Below, piece by piece: positions 1 to 7,810 of a stretch of 64,000 nt of DNA. Position 1 is the first letter of the stretch; every line of letters starts with the position of its first letter. Below the pieces are notes generated by a model. The model did not search any database. It had not been told where the DNA came from and saw nothing but the letters and a program-made list of their open reading frames with translations. The translations under genes and the position numbers were made by a program. The DNA comes from Winogradskyella eximia (GTDB lineage Bacteria > Bacteroidota > Bacteroidia > Flavobacteriales > Flavobacteriaceae). The DNA lies in NCBI RefSeq assembly GCF_003386165.1, contig NZ_QRDV01000003.1, positions 186,001 to 250,000 of the forward strand, read 5' to 3'.

Positions 1-1889
1 ATACTAATAGCCCAATTAACAACAGTTTTTCTTTAATTGGAGGAGACTCATTTAATATTGGTGAAGAAAGCAGATTAAGCTTTTTTGCTACGGCAGCTTT
101 TGATAATGGATATAAATTTAGCGAAGGCATAGCAAGAGGTTCTGTAAGTACACAAGGTGTACCTCGTAAAGATTTTACTTTTGATAAATTCGCTTACGAA
201 ACAAATTCAACCTTATTAGGTAACGTTAATTACAAAATCAATAACAAAAACACCTTAAGCTTTAATTCATTATTTATAAATTCTACCAATCAAAGTCACG
301 AAGAGTTTTCTGGTGTTATTGATATTTTTGATAATGCTTCTGAAGGTGGAGGTTTTGTAAGACGTTCTACTTATGATAAAACTTCAATATTTATCAATCA
401 ATTATTGGGCGAGCATACGTTTACAGAAAAGTTAGATTTAAATTGGGGAGTTTCTTATAACATGGTTAACAATGTTATTCCAGACAGAATGCAAAACACT
501 TTAGTACCTGTAGATAATACAGATATTAATGGAGATTTAAGAGTTTCAGATTTAGCAACATCAGACAATCATAGATTTTATCAAGATTTAAAAGAAGATG
601 AATTTGCAGCTAACATAATGTCTTCTTATAAATTTGGTAAAACTGAAGATGACACCTATAAAGGTAAAGTAACCTTAGGCTATAGCGGAAGGTTTAAAAA
701 TGTAGATTTTGAAGCTACACAATTCAACTTCCGAATTAATAGAAATACAACACAGCCTGTTGCAGACCCAAATAATTTAGATGCCTATTTTAATCAAAAT
801 AGCTTAAATCAAGGTTTGTTTACTATTGAAACCTTTAGAGGTCCTGCAGGAACACCTGGTGTTTTAAATCCACAGACTTATAACGGTAATCAATTAATAC
901 AAGCCGCATTTGCTTCTGTAGAATATAAATTCTCACCTAAATTTACTGGAATATTTGGCGTACGTGGAGAATATATCTTTCAAGAAATTGAATGGGAAAC
1001 GTCTTTAGATCCTAATGGTGATAAAAATGATTTTGACACCTTTGAAATTCTACCAAGCACCTCTTTAAAATATGCTTTAAACGACAAACAAAATTTACGT
1101 TTTGCAGCAAGTAAAACATATACTTTACCTCAGTTTAAAGAAAGAGCACCTTTTCAATACGAAGAAGTAACACAAGTCTTTTTTGGAAATCCAAACTTAT
1201 ATCCTTCTACGGATTATAATGCCGATTTAAAATGGGAATTCTTCCCTAATAATGATGAAGTCTTTTCAGTTACTGCGTTTGGTAAATACATTCAAGATCC
1301 AATAAACGAAGTCACAATTGCCTCAGCAACTAATGATATCTCATGGGTAAATACAGGAGAATCTGCTATTGCAATTGGTGGTGAATTAGAAATAAGAAAA
1401 AATATCTTAAAAATATCTAATGAGGAAGATTTAAAGAACACCATCTCTTTAGGGTTTAATGCTTCTTACATGCATACCGATCAAGATTTTGATAGAGATA
1501 AAGTTGTTAAAGAAACAGACCTTAGTGTTGGTTTTACCAATGACAGTGGTGAATTAACTGGAGCTTCAGATTTATTATTAAACGGAGATATTAGTTATAT
1601 CAAAGAATTTTCAGAAGATAGGAATTTACAAGCCACATTATCTTACAACTATTTCTCAGACCGTTTATATGCTATTGGCACCAATAATAAAGGGAATTTA
1701 GTTGACAAAGCTATTGGCACATTAGACTTTACTTTAAAATCTAATCTTAGTAAAAACTTAGGTCTAAGTTTAAAAGTAAGAAACATACTAGATCCTGCAA
1801 TCGAAAGAATTCAAGACACTCAAGACGTCATTGTTCAATCGTACACAAAAGGTGTTGATTATAGCCTCTCATTAACCTATAAATTGTAG
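1..1889 (+). CDS. TonB-dependent receptor, C-terminal part (5' end outside window)
   Basis: The frame is open from base 3 to the stop at 1889, giving about 628 residues, so the gene starts before the window. The visible part is an outer-membrane beta-barrel: alternating aromatic and polar strands, repeated short D/N-rich turns, and a final segment of the type SLKVRNILDP...YSLSLTYKL that is usual at the end of TonB receptors. The plug domain and signal peptide are not visible. Receptors of this kind import scarce nutrients using TonB energy. The genes downstream (surface lipoprotein, phosphate-type porin, PiT transporter) make a phosphate-related substrate likely, but this is inferred from context only. 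The protein ends in Leu rather than the usual Phe. Confidence 0.85.
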   Translation, partial: TNSPINNSFSLIGGDSFNIGEESRLSFFATAAFDNGYKFSEGIARGSVSTQGVPRKDFTFDKFAYETNSTLLGNVNYKINNKNTLSFNSLFINSTNQSHEEFSGVIDIFDNASEGGGFVRRSTYDKTSIFINQLLGEHTFTEKLDLNWGVSYNMVNNVIPDRMQNTLVPVDNTDINGDLRVSDLATSDNHRFYQDLKEDEFAANIMSSYKFGKTEDDTYKGKVTLGYSGRFKNVDFEATQFNFRINRNTTQPVADPNNLDAYFNQNSLNQGLFTIETFRGPAGTPGVLNPQTYNGNQLIQAAFASVEYKFSPKFTGIFGVRGEYIFQEIEWETSLDPNGDKNDFDTFEILPSTSLKYALNDKQNLRFAASKTYTLPQFKERAPFQYEEVTQVFFGNPNLYPSTDYNADLKWEFFPNNDEVFSVTAFGKYIQDPINEVTIASATNDISWVNTGESAIAIGGELEIRKNILKISNEEDLKNTISLGFNASYMHTDQDFDRDKVVKETDLSVGFTNDSGELTGASDLLLNGDISYIKEFSEDRNLQATLSYNYFSDRLYAIGTNNKGNLVDKAIGTLDFTLKSNLSKNLGLSLKVRNILDPAIERIQDTQDVIVQSYTKGVDYSLSLTYKL

Positions 1890-1990
1890 TTAACATTCAA
1901 TTAATATTAAGCCTTAAAATCGGCTTTCATTTAATACTAAATTAATACTAACGTAATTACTAAATAAACATAGAATCGTTCATTTGTACT
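1890..1990 (+). promoter_or_regulatory. Putative Pho-box-like direct repeats and -7 element before the lipoprotein gene
   Basis: TTAATACTAA occurs at 1931-1940 and again at 1942-1951, an exact 11-bp period. A second 11-bp-spaced pair, TTAACATTCAA then TTAATATTAAG, lies at 1890-1911. A TTCATTTG element (7 of 8 to the Bacteroidota -7 TAnnTTTG) is at 1979-1986, beginning 28 bp after the end of the second repeat, and no -33 TTG is seen. That pattern fits an activator-dependent promoter. An 11-bp direct repeat is the geometry bound by PhoB-type regulators. The same arrangement recurs before the porin gene at 3732-3787. Regulator identity is inferred. Confidence 0.55.
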
Positions 1991-2018
1991 TTAATTTAAA
2001 ACTAAAAAACCAATTAAA

Positions 2019-3152
2019 ATGAAAAAATTATTTTTATCAATGTTAGCAATAGCTACATTAGGATTAACTGCTTGTAGCAGTGATGACGAAGGAAATGGTG
2101 GTGGCAATCCTGTTACCATTGATCCTAACGATTTTCAAGGAGAAGTTAACAGCGGCGAAACTGTAACATTAGACCCAACAGAGGTCTATAAATTAACAGG
2201 TTCTTTTGTAGTAAATGCTGGAGGAACTTTAATTATTCCTGCAGGAACTTTAATTGAAGCAACTGGCGGAACTAGCGCTTATATTGCCGTAGCTCAAGAT
2301 GCTAAAATTTATGTAAACGGATCTCAAGACAATCCAGTAGTAATGACATCTGGAGCGGCTAATCCTGCAGCAGGAAATTGGGGTGGATTAGTAATTTGTG
2401 GTAATGCAAATACTAACAAAGGTGGTTCTAACGGACAAACAGCAACAGCTGAAGTATCTGACTTAACTTATGGTGGAACAAACAATGCAGACAACTCTGG
2501 TTCTATAAGATACTTAAGAGTAGAATATACAGGAGCAACATTTAATGGTTCTAAAGAATTTAACGGCCTATCATTATTTGGTGTGGGTTCTGGTACAACT
2601 TTAGAATATGTACAATCTTTTGAAGGTGGTGATGATGGTATCGAATTTTTCGGTGGAGCTGTAAACGGAAGATATTTAGTATCTATTAATAGTGGAGATG
2701 ATTCTATCGATTTTGCTGATGGTTGGTCTGGTACAGGTGAAAACTGGTACATCAAAGGAGGTACACATGCAGGTATCGAAGGTTCTAACAACGGAGATGA
2801 TGGTTATGCAACACCAACAACGACTGCAACATTAAAAAACATTACAATTATTGGTGCTGGTGATGAAGGTGCACTTTACATTAAAGAAGGTGGTGGAAAC
2901 TGGACTTTAGAAAACATCTTTGCTTCTAACTTTGATTTAGGTATTAAAATTAAAAATGCTACAAGTGATCCAGCAGGAAATGCTAACGTAGATAACGATA
3001 ATATTACAATATCTAATATTCAATTTGAAAACGTAACTACAATTACAGATTACGCTGGTACTAACACAGATTTCTACACAGAAGGAACTAATACAGGTGC
3101 TGGAAACGGATCTGCAGTGCCATCTTGGGCAACTGGTTGGACAAGATTCTAG
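2019..3152 (+). CDS. Surface lipoprotein with parallel beta-helix-like body
   Basis: The 377-residue protein begins with a lipoprotein signal peptide with lipobox LTAC, so Cys19 is the predicted lipidated residue. It is followed by SSDDE, an acidic stretch of the kind that directs Bacteroidota lipoproteins to the cell surface. The body is rich in Gly, Asn and Asp, with repeated short turns and strand ladders resembling right-handed beta-helix proteins. No catalytic motif is recognised. It directly follows a TonB receptor, where SusD-like or accessory binding lipoproteins often sit, and has its own promoter with Pho-box-like repeats. I infer a surface binding or processing role in phosphate acquisition. 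The exact function is unknown. Confidence 0.7.
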   Translation: MKKLFLSMLAIATLGLTACSSDDEGNGGGNPVTIDPNDFQGEVNSGETVTLDPTEVYKLTGSFVVNAGGTLIIPAGTLIEATGGTSAYIAVAQDAKIYVNGSQDNPVVMTSGAANPAAGNWGGLVICGNANTNKGGSNGQTATAEVSDLTYGGTNNADNSGSIRYLRVEYTGATFNGSKEFNGLSLFGVGSGTTLEYVQSFEGGDDGIEFFGGAVNGRYLVSINSGDDSIDFADGWSGTGENWYIKGGTHAGIEGSNNGDDGYATPTTTATLKNITIIGAGDEGALYIKEGGGNWTLENIFASNFDLGIKIKNATSDPAGNANVDNDNITISNIQFENVTTITDYAGTNTDFYTEGTNTGAGNGSAVPSWATGWTRF

Positions 3153-3177
3153 TAACAAGTAGAATATCTTAGAAATA

Positions 3178-3210
3178 AAAAAAGCATCTCAATTGAGATG
3201 CTTTTTTTAT
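3178..3210. terminator. Bidirectional rho-independent terminator
   Basis: AAAGCATCTC (3181-3190) and GAGATGCTTT (3195-3204) form a perfect stem with an AATT loop, flanked by A-runs on one side and T-runs on the other. It can terminate the lipoprotein gene (+) and the convergent gene ending at 3225 (-). Confidence 0.85.
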
Positions 3211-3224
3211 TTCTAATACTTTTA

Positions 3225-3590
3225 TTAATGACGAAGAGCAACGGATGTTTTAGAATCCTTTTTCCAATCGTTAACACTAACAATAGCATTGTTTGTATAA
3301 TCTACTTCTTTTAAAGTTTTATCTGTCCAATAAAACCATTTGCCGACTTTTTTCCCATTATCATAACTTGCTGAAGCACTCTTGTTACCATCAGTATCAA
3401 AACTTAACCATTCACCTTGTAATTTACCATCTAAAGTATAAGAACCTGTTTGGCTCACTACTCCATTGTCGTGAAAATAAGTTACATCAATTAAATTGGT
3501 GTTATCATTAAGTTTTAATGCTCTCTCTTGCTGAGCAAAAGAAACCATACCTATTAAAAAAGCGAACAACATTAAAACATTCTTGTTCAT
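3225..3590 (-). CDS. Secreted MORN/YwqK-like repeat protein
   Basis: The 121-residue protein has a cleavable signal peptide (about residues 1-19, ending SFAQ). Three short G-x-W/G-x-Y-type repeats follow: GSYTLDGKLQGEW, ASYDNGKKVGKWFYW and a degenerate third. This resembles the MORN-variant repeats of the YwqK-type family, which is common in flavobacteria as small periplasmic or surface proteins. No enzymatic motif is seen. It is monocistronic with its own strong promoter (-7 at 3619-3626) and runs convergent to the lipoprotein gene. The function is unknown. The family name antitoxin sometimes attached to such proteins is not supported by the context here. Confidence 0.6.
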   Translation of the reverse strand: MNKNVLMLFAFLIGMVSFAQQERALKLNDNTNLIDVTYFHDNGVVSQTGSYTLDGKLQGEWLSFDTDGNKSASASYDNGKKVGKWFYWTDKTLKEVDYTNNAIVSVNDWKKDSKTSVALRH

Positions 3591-3618
3591 AATTACGGGT
3601 TTTAAAGTTTGTAATACC

Positions 3619-3649
3619 CAAATATAAAGATTTGGTAACTTTTTAGCAA
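3619..3649 (-). promoter_or_regulatory. Bacteroidota promoter for the MORN-like gene
   Basis: On the minus strand TATATTTG (3626-3619) is a perfect TAnnTTTG -7 element. A TTG (3649-3647) lies upstream with a 20-nt spacer, matching the -33/-7 architecture of Bacteroidota sigma-ABfr promoters. The leader to the ATG at 3590 is about 20 nt. Confidence 0.65.
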
Positions 3650-3720
3650 CAATTACTTAACATTAAATTTACATTAGATACTTAATTTTTTGATTCTTAG
3701 CTTTTTACACTTTTTATTTT

Positions 3721-3787
3721 ATTATTAAAGTTTAATAATAAGTTAATACTAAGGTTACAGTTCTGTTATACATCCCATATATCTTTA
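3721..3787 (+). promoter_or_regulatory. Putative Pho-box-like direct repeats and -7 element upstream of the porin
   Basis: TTAATAATAA (3732-3741) and TTAATACTAA (3743-3752) form an 11-bp-periodic direct repeat. TATCTTTA (3780-3787, 7 of 8 to TAnnTTTG) begins 28 bp after the second repeat ends. Both repeat sequence and spacing match the element before the lipoprotein gene. A weaker pair, TTAACATTAAA/TTTACATTAGA, lies at 3657-3678. The rest of the 378-bp gap (3591-3968) holds the minus-strand promoter and the hairpin at 3862-3889. Confidence 0.55.
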
Positions 3788-3793
3788 CGTTCG

Positions 3794-3889
3794 TCTTATA
3801 AGACCTATTAGTTTCGTATAATCTATTAGTTTTTGTCGACTATTTATCATGATTACTAATGACTGCCTTTGGCCAAGGCAGTTTTTTTC
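3794..3889 (+). ncRNA. Candidate small RNA or attenuated leader ahead of the porin gene
   Basis: Transcription from the -7 element at 3780-3787 would start near 3794 and meet an intrinsic terminator at 3862-3889, about 80 bp before the porin start codon. The roughly 96-nt product would contain the direct repeat CTATTAGTTT (3805-3814 and 3823-3832) and the terminal hairpin. It could be a separate small RNA or a premature-termination leader of the porin mRNA. No known RNA family is recognised. The call rests on promoter-like and terminator-like sequence only. Confidence 0.35.
3862..3889 (+). terminator. Intrinsic terminator hairpin inside the porin leader region
   Basis: ACTGCCTT (3862-3869) pairs with AAGGCAGT (3875-3882) around a TGGCC loop and is followed by seven T. 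No coding sequence ends upstream on this strand, so it must end a non-coding transcript or act as an attenuator. Confidence 0.7.
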
Positions 3890-3968
3890 ATGTCAAAACT
3901 TAACATTATGGAAACATACATGTTTAAAATAAGTAAGTTCTTTGCAGTGACAAAAACTGATATTTTAG

Positions 3969-5189
3969 ATGAAACTCAGACTTAGTATAATGGCTATTGT
4001 TGCCATTTCGGTGCTAATGAAACTTAATGCTCAAGAAATTAGCGATACTTCGTTTGGTAAAGGGCTAATTAATTTTGTTGCCAAAGACAGCTCATTCAGT
4101 GTAAAATTTGCACCACGTTTTCAAGTACGTTCCATATCCTCTTGGGATTATGACGGCAACCAATATGGAAGTGCAGAACACAATTTTATTGTTCGTAGAG
4201 CACGATTGAAATTTGATGGTTTTGCGTACTCTCCAAAACTAAAATACAAATTAGAATTAGGACTCTCAAACAGAGATGTTGCTGGAGCTAATGAGTATAA
4301 TAGAAATACTCCTCGTTATATTTTAGATGCCGTAATTATGTGGAATTTTGCCGGCAATTGGGAGCTTTGGGCAGGACAAACTAAATTACCTGGCAACGTT
4401 GAGCGTGTGGTCTCTTCTGCCAATCTTCAATTTGTAAATCGTTCATTGCTAAATAGTCGCTTTAATATAGATCGCGATTTAGGTATTCAAATACGACACA
4501 AAACAAACTTAGGTAAGGATTTTTTAATGCGCGAAAAATTTGCCATCTCACAAGGTGAAGGTCGTAACGTTACCGAAGGTAATGAAGGCGGATTACAATA
4601 TACTGCTCGATTAGAATTTCTACCTTTTGGAACTTTTAAATCTAAAGGTGATTATGTACAATCAGATTTAAAGCGTGAAGCTAAACCAAAATTAATGCTA
4701 GGTTTTACTTACAACTACAATCAAGATGCTGTAAGAGAAAGAGGATTTGCTGGTGATTATATGTTTACTACTGAGGATGAGTCTAAAAATGGGCCTTTAT
4801 TCGAAACCAATCAAACTACAATTTTTGCAGATGCTATGTTTAAGTATAACGGTTTTTCTTTTATGGGAGAATATGCTAAACGTACTGCTGATGATGTTAT
4901 AGCTACCGAAGCCGATGGCACACCTACAGGAGATATTGTATTAACTGGTAACGCTCTAAACTTGCAAGCTGGTTATTTATTTAAAAGCAATTACGAAATC
5001 GCTGCACGTTTTACAACTTTAGATTACGAAAAAGAAACAGGAGCATTGCCAATAACGCAATATACTTTAGGAGCTTCAAAATATATTGTTGGTCATAAAT
5101 TAAAAGTACAATCCGATCTAAGTTATACCACTTTAGATGGAAATGAAAACAATATTACGTTTAGACTTGGTTTTGATATTCACTTTTAA
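3969..5189 (+). CDS. Phosphate-selective porin of the OprO/OprP family
   Basis: The 406-residue protein has a signal peptide (to about residue 21, LNAQ). A porin O/P-type barrel follows: an early VKFAPRFQVR strand, RRARLKFDGFAYSPKLKYKLEL, a WAGQTKLPGN segment, and a C-terminal strand ending in Phe (FDIHF), the usual outer-membrane assembly signal. The family forms trimeric anion channels, with phosphate or polyphosphate preference known in Pseudomonas. Here it lies 72 bp before a PiT phosphate transporter, so porin and inner-membrane carrier probably form one uptake route. The upstream Pho-box-like repeats support phosphate control. Substrate selectivity itself cannot be read from the sequence. 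Confidence 0.85.
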   Translation: MKLRLSIMAIVAISVLMKLNAQEISDTSFGKGLINFVAKDSSFSVKFAPRFQVRSISSWDYDGNQYGSAEHNFIVRRARLKFDGFAYSPKLKYKLELGLSNRDVAGANEYNRNTPRYILDAVIMWNFAGNWELWAGQTKLPGNVERVVSSANLQFVNRSLLNSRFNIDRDLGIQIRHKTNLGKDFLMREKFAISQGEGRNVTEGNEGGLQYTARLEFLPFGTFKSKGDYVQSDLKREAKPKLMLGFTYNYNQDAVRERGFAGDYMFTTEDESKNGPLFETNQTTIFADAMFKYNGFSFMGEYAKRTADDVIATEADGTPTGDIVLTGNALNLQAGYLFKSNYEIAARFTTLDYEKETGALPITQYTLGASKYIVGHKLKVQSDLSYTTLDGNENNITFRLGFDIHF

Positions 5190-5261
5190 AAAATAACAAT
5201 TAGGTAACGTACCGACTAAACTGTTTAAAGATATTTGCAAACTTATTTTAATTAAAAAATT

Positions 5262-7535
5262 ATGGATAATATTTACTTATTAATGTTAATTGCCATTACA
5301 GTTTTAGCTGTAGTTGATATTGTGGTAGGTGTGAGTAATGATGCTATTAACTTCTTAAACTCTGCAATTGGCTCTAAAGCCATATCAATGCGAACTATAA
5401 TGATTATAGCGAGTCTAGGTATTTTTATCGGAGCTGTATTTTCTAGCGGAATGATGGAGGTCGCTAGAAAAGGTATTTTTGTGCCTGCTCAGTTTGAGTT
5501 TGGAGAAATTATGCTCATTTTTATGGCAGTAATGATTACAGACATTCTGTTATTAGACTTCTTTAACACTCTAGGTTTACCAACATCAACAACGGTGTCT
5601 ATTGTATTTAATTTATTAGGTGCAGCTGTTGTAATGTCATTAATAAAGATAAGTCATTCAGAAACTGAAACGCTTTCTGATTTAGGAAAATACATTGCCA
5701 CAGATACCGCCTTAACTATTATAAGTGGTATTTTATTATCTGTTATAATTGCATTTTCTGTTGGTGCACTTGTGCAATGGATTTCAAGACTTATTTTCAC
5801 TTTTAACTACGAGAAAAAAATAAAGAATTTTGGAGTAGTTTTCGGTGGTGTTGCTTTAACTGCCATCACATATTTTATCTTTTTAAAAGGATTAAAAGGC
5901 ACACCATATTACAAAGAAATGAAAAGTGTAGTTGAAGGTAACGAAATCTATATTATAATAGGGAGTTTTGTGTTTTGGACCTTATTCTCATTTATATTCG
6001 AAAAAATAACAAAGAAAACTTCCTTACTTGCAGTGATTGCAGTTGGAACCTTTGGTTTAGCTTTAGCCTTTTCAGGAAATGATTTAGTAAACTTTATTGG
6101 TGTGCCAATGGCTGCATACCACTCTTATGAAGCTTGGGTTGCTGGAGGAATGGATGCTGGCATGTCAATGTCCGTTTTAGAGAAAAAAGTACCAGCAGAA
6201 CCTTATTTACTATTTATAGCAGGTGCCATAATGGTACTTACTTTATGGTTTTCTAAAAAAGCTAAATCTGTTGCAGAAACAGAACTAAGCTTATCTCGCC
6301 AAGGTGATACTCACGATAAGTTTGAGCCTAACCGCCTTTCTAGAGCAATTGTAAAAGGATCAACTCAATTATCTAACTATTTTGGTGTTTTAGTACCTAA
6401 ATCACTACAAGGAAAAATTGATATGAGTTTTGAGAAACCAGCGTCGGTTATGACTAAAGACCAAAGTATTGATGCACCAGCATTTGATATGATTAGAGCT
6501 TCGGTTAACTTAATGGTGGCTGGTGTACTAATTGCTGTAGCAACTTCACTAAAATTACCTTTATCTACAACTTACGTAACGTTTATGGTTGCCATGGGTA
6601 CATCTTTAGCAGATAGAGCTTGGGGAAGAGAAAGTGCTGTTTATAGAGTGGCTGGAGTATTAAACGTTATTGGTGGCTGGTTTGGTACTGCATTCGGAGC
6701 ATTTGTTGCAGCTGGTATCGTTGTGTTTTTAATCAATTGGAATCCTTCTGTTATGATTCCAATATTATTATTAATTACAGCGTTCCTTCTTTACAAAAAT
6801 TACGTTTCACATAAAAAGTCTTCTAACAAAATTGCGGAAGAAGATAGTCTTAAGGAAACAGGTAGTAGCTCTGTACAAGGTGTTATTTTAGAAAGTGCAG
6901 ATAATATTGCTAACGTTGTAAAACGTGGAAATAAAATATACACCAATGCTGTTAATGGCTTAGCTAAACAAGATTTATCACTTCTGAAAAAGAACAGAAA
7001 ACAAGTTGATAAATTATCTAAAGAAGTTGATAGTTTAAGAGACAACATTTTCTATTTCATTAAAAATCTTGATGAAACAAGTCTACGTGCTAGTAGTTTT
7101 TATATTAATATTTTAGGATACTTGGAAGATATGACACAATCATTAGAATATATTTCTAAGGTAAGTCATAAGCACATTAATAATAATCACAAGAAACTTA
7201 AATTTAGTCAAATTAAAGAATTAAAGGAAATTGACGTTACATTAGAGACCTTATTTAATGATACAAAAGCGGCTTTTGACTCTCATTCATTTGAACAAAT
7301 TGGTTCTATTATTAAGCGCAAAAAAGATGTGTTAGATTTAGTAACCGATAAAATTGTAAAACAAGTAGCTAGAACAAGAACAGAAGAATCTAGCCCAAAG
7401 AATACAACTTTATATTTTGGTTTATTAGTAGAGACCAAAGATTTATTAACTGCGACTATGAATCTATTAGAAGAGTATTACAACTCACATGATAGCTCTG
7501 TAGAACCAGCAACTATAAACACAGATGAAGAATAA
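5262..7535 (+). CDS. PiT-family inorganic phosphate transporter fused to a PhoU-like domain
   Basis: The 757-residue inner-membrane protein has the internal duplication of the PiT/PHO-4 family. Signature segments are VSNDAINFLNSAIG with GLPTSTTVS in the first half and FSGNDLVNFIG with LKLPLSTTY in the second. About twelve hydrophobic helices run to roughly residue 515. From about residue 540 to the end the protein is a soluble, helical, Lys/Glu-rich domain resembling DUF47/PhoU, which in other bacteria is a separate partner (for example Pit accessory proteins). The fusion is seen in other Bacteroidota. It probably imports phosphate by H+ or Na+ symport, with the cytoplasmic domain gating activity. 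It follows the porin at 72 bp, and a strong terminator follows the gene. Confidence 0.9.
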   Translation: MDNIYLLMLIAITVLAVVDIVVGVSNDAINFLNSAIGSKAISMRTIMIIASLGIFIGAVFSSGMMEVARKGIFVPAQFEFGEIMLIFMAVMITDILLLDFFNTLGLPTSTTVSIVFNLLGAAVVMSLIKISHSETETLSDLGKYIATDTALTIISGILLSVIIAFSVGALVQWISRLIFTFNYEKKIKNFGVVFGGVALTAITYFIFLKGLKGTPYYKEMKSVVEGNEIYIIIGSFVFWTLFSFIFEKITKKTSLLAVIAVGTFGLALAFSGNDLVNFIGVPMAAYHSYEAWVAGGMDAGMSMSVLEKKVPAEPYLLFIAGAIMVLTLWFSKKAKSVAETELSLSRQGDTHDKFEPNRLSRAIVKGSTQLSNYFGVLVPKSLQGKIDMSFEKPASVMTKDQSIDAPAFDMIRASVNLMVAGVLIAVATSLKLPLSTTYVTFMVAMGTSLADRAWGRESAVYRVAGVLNVIGGWFGTAFGAFVAAGIVVFLINWNPSVMIPILLLITAFLLYKNYVSHKKSSNKIAEEDSLKETGSSSVQGVILESADNIANVVKRGNKIYTNAVNGLAKQDLSLLKKNRKQVDKLSKEVDSLRDNIFYFIKNLDETSLRASSFYINILGYLEDMTQSLEYISKVSHKHINNNHKKLKFSQIKELKEIDVTLETLFNDTKAAFDSHSFEQIGSIIKRKKDVLDLVTDKIVKQVARTRTEESSPKNTTLYFGLLVETKDLLTATMNLLEEYYNSHDSSVEPATINTDEE

Positions 7536-7564
7536 ATAATTCAGAATCTAACTACACTTTATAT

Positions 7565-7603
7565 AAAAGCTTCAAATCACCATAAGATTTGAAGCTTTTT
7601 TTT
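7565..7603 (+). terminator. Rho-independent terminator after the PiT gene
   Basis: AAAAGCTTCAAATC (7565-7578) and GATTTGAAGCTTTT (7586-7599) form a 14-bp stem with a 7-nt loop and a T tail. It closes the phosphate uptake unit. Confidence 0.9.
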
Positions 7604-7810
7604 ATACCCAAAACTTTACACAACAGATTAAGACAAACACAACACGTTCAATAGATTACATTCTGTTTTTAAAATCACAGACTTATTTTCAATCCCTTTT
7701 AAGCCCAATTAAAATGGAATTATTTGTATTAAATTTTAACGTTCAACATCCAAAAGCATCACTTTGTCGTATATATAACTTTAAATTAGATAATAACCAA
7801 AAATTATAAA

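Noticed and set aside
3890..3984. 31-codon leader frame overlapping the porin start
   Set aside because: It starts immediately after the T-run of the terminator hairpin and overlaps the porin ATG out of frame; no independent support.
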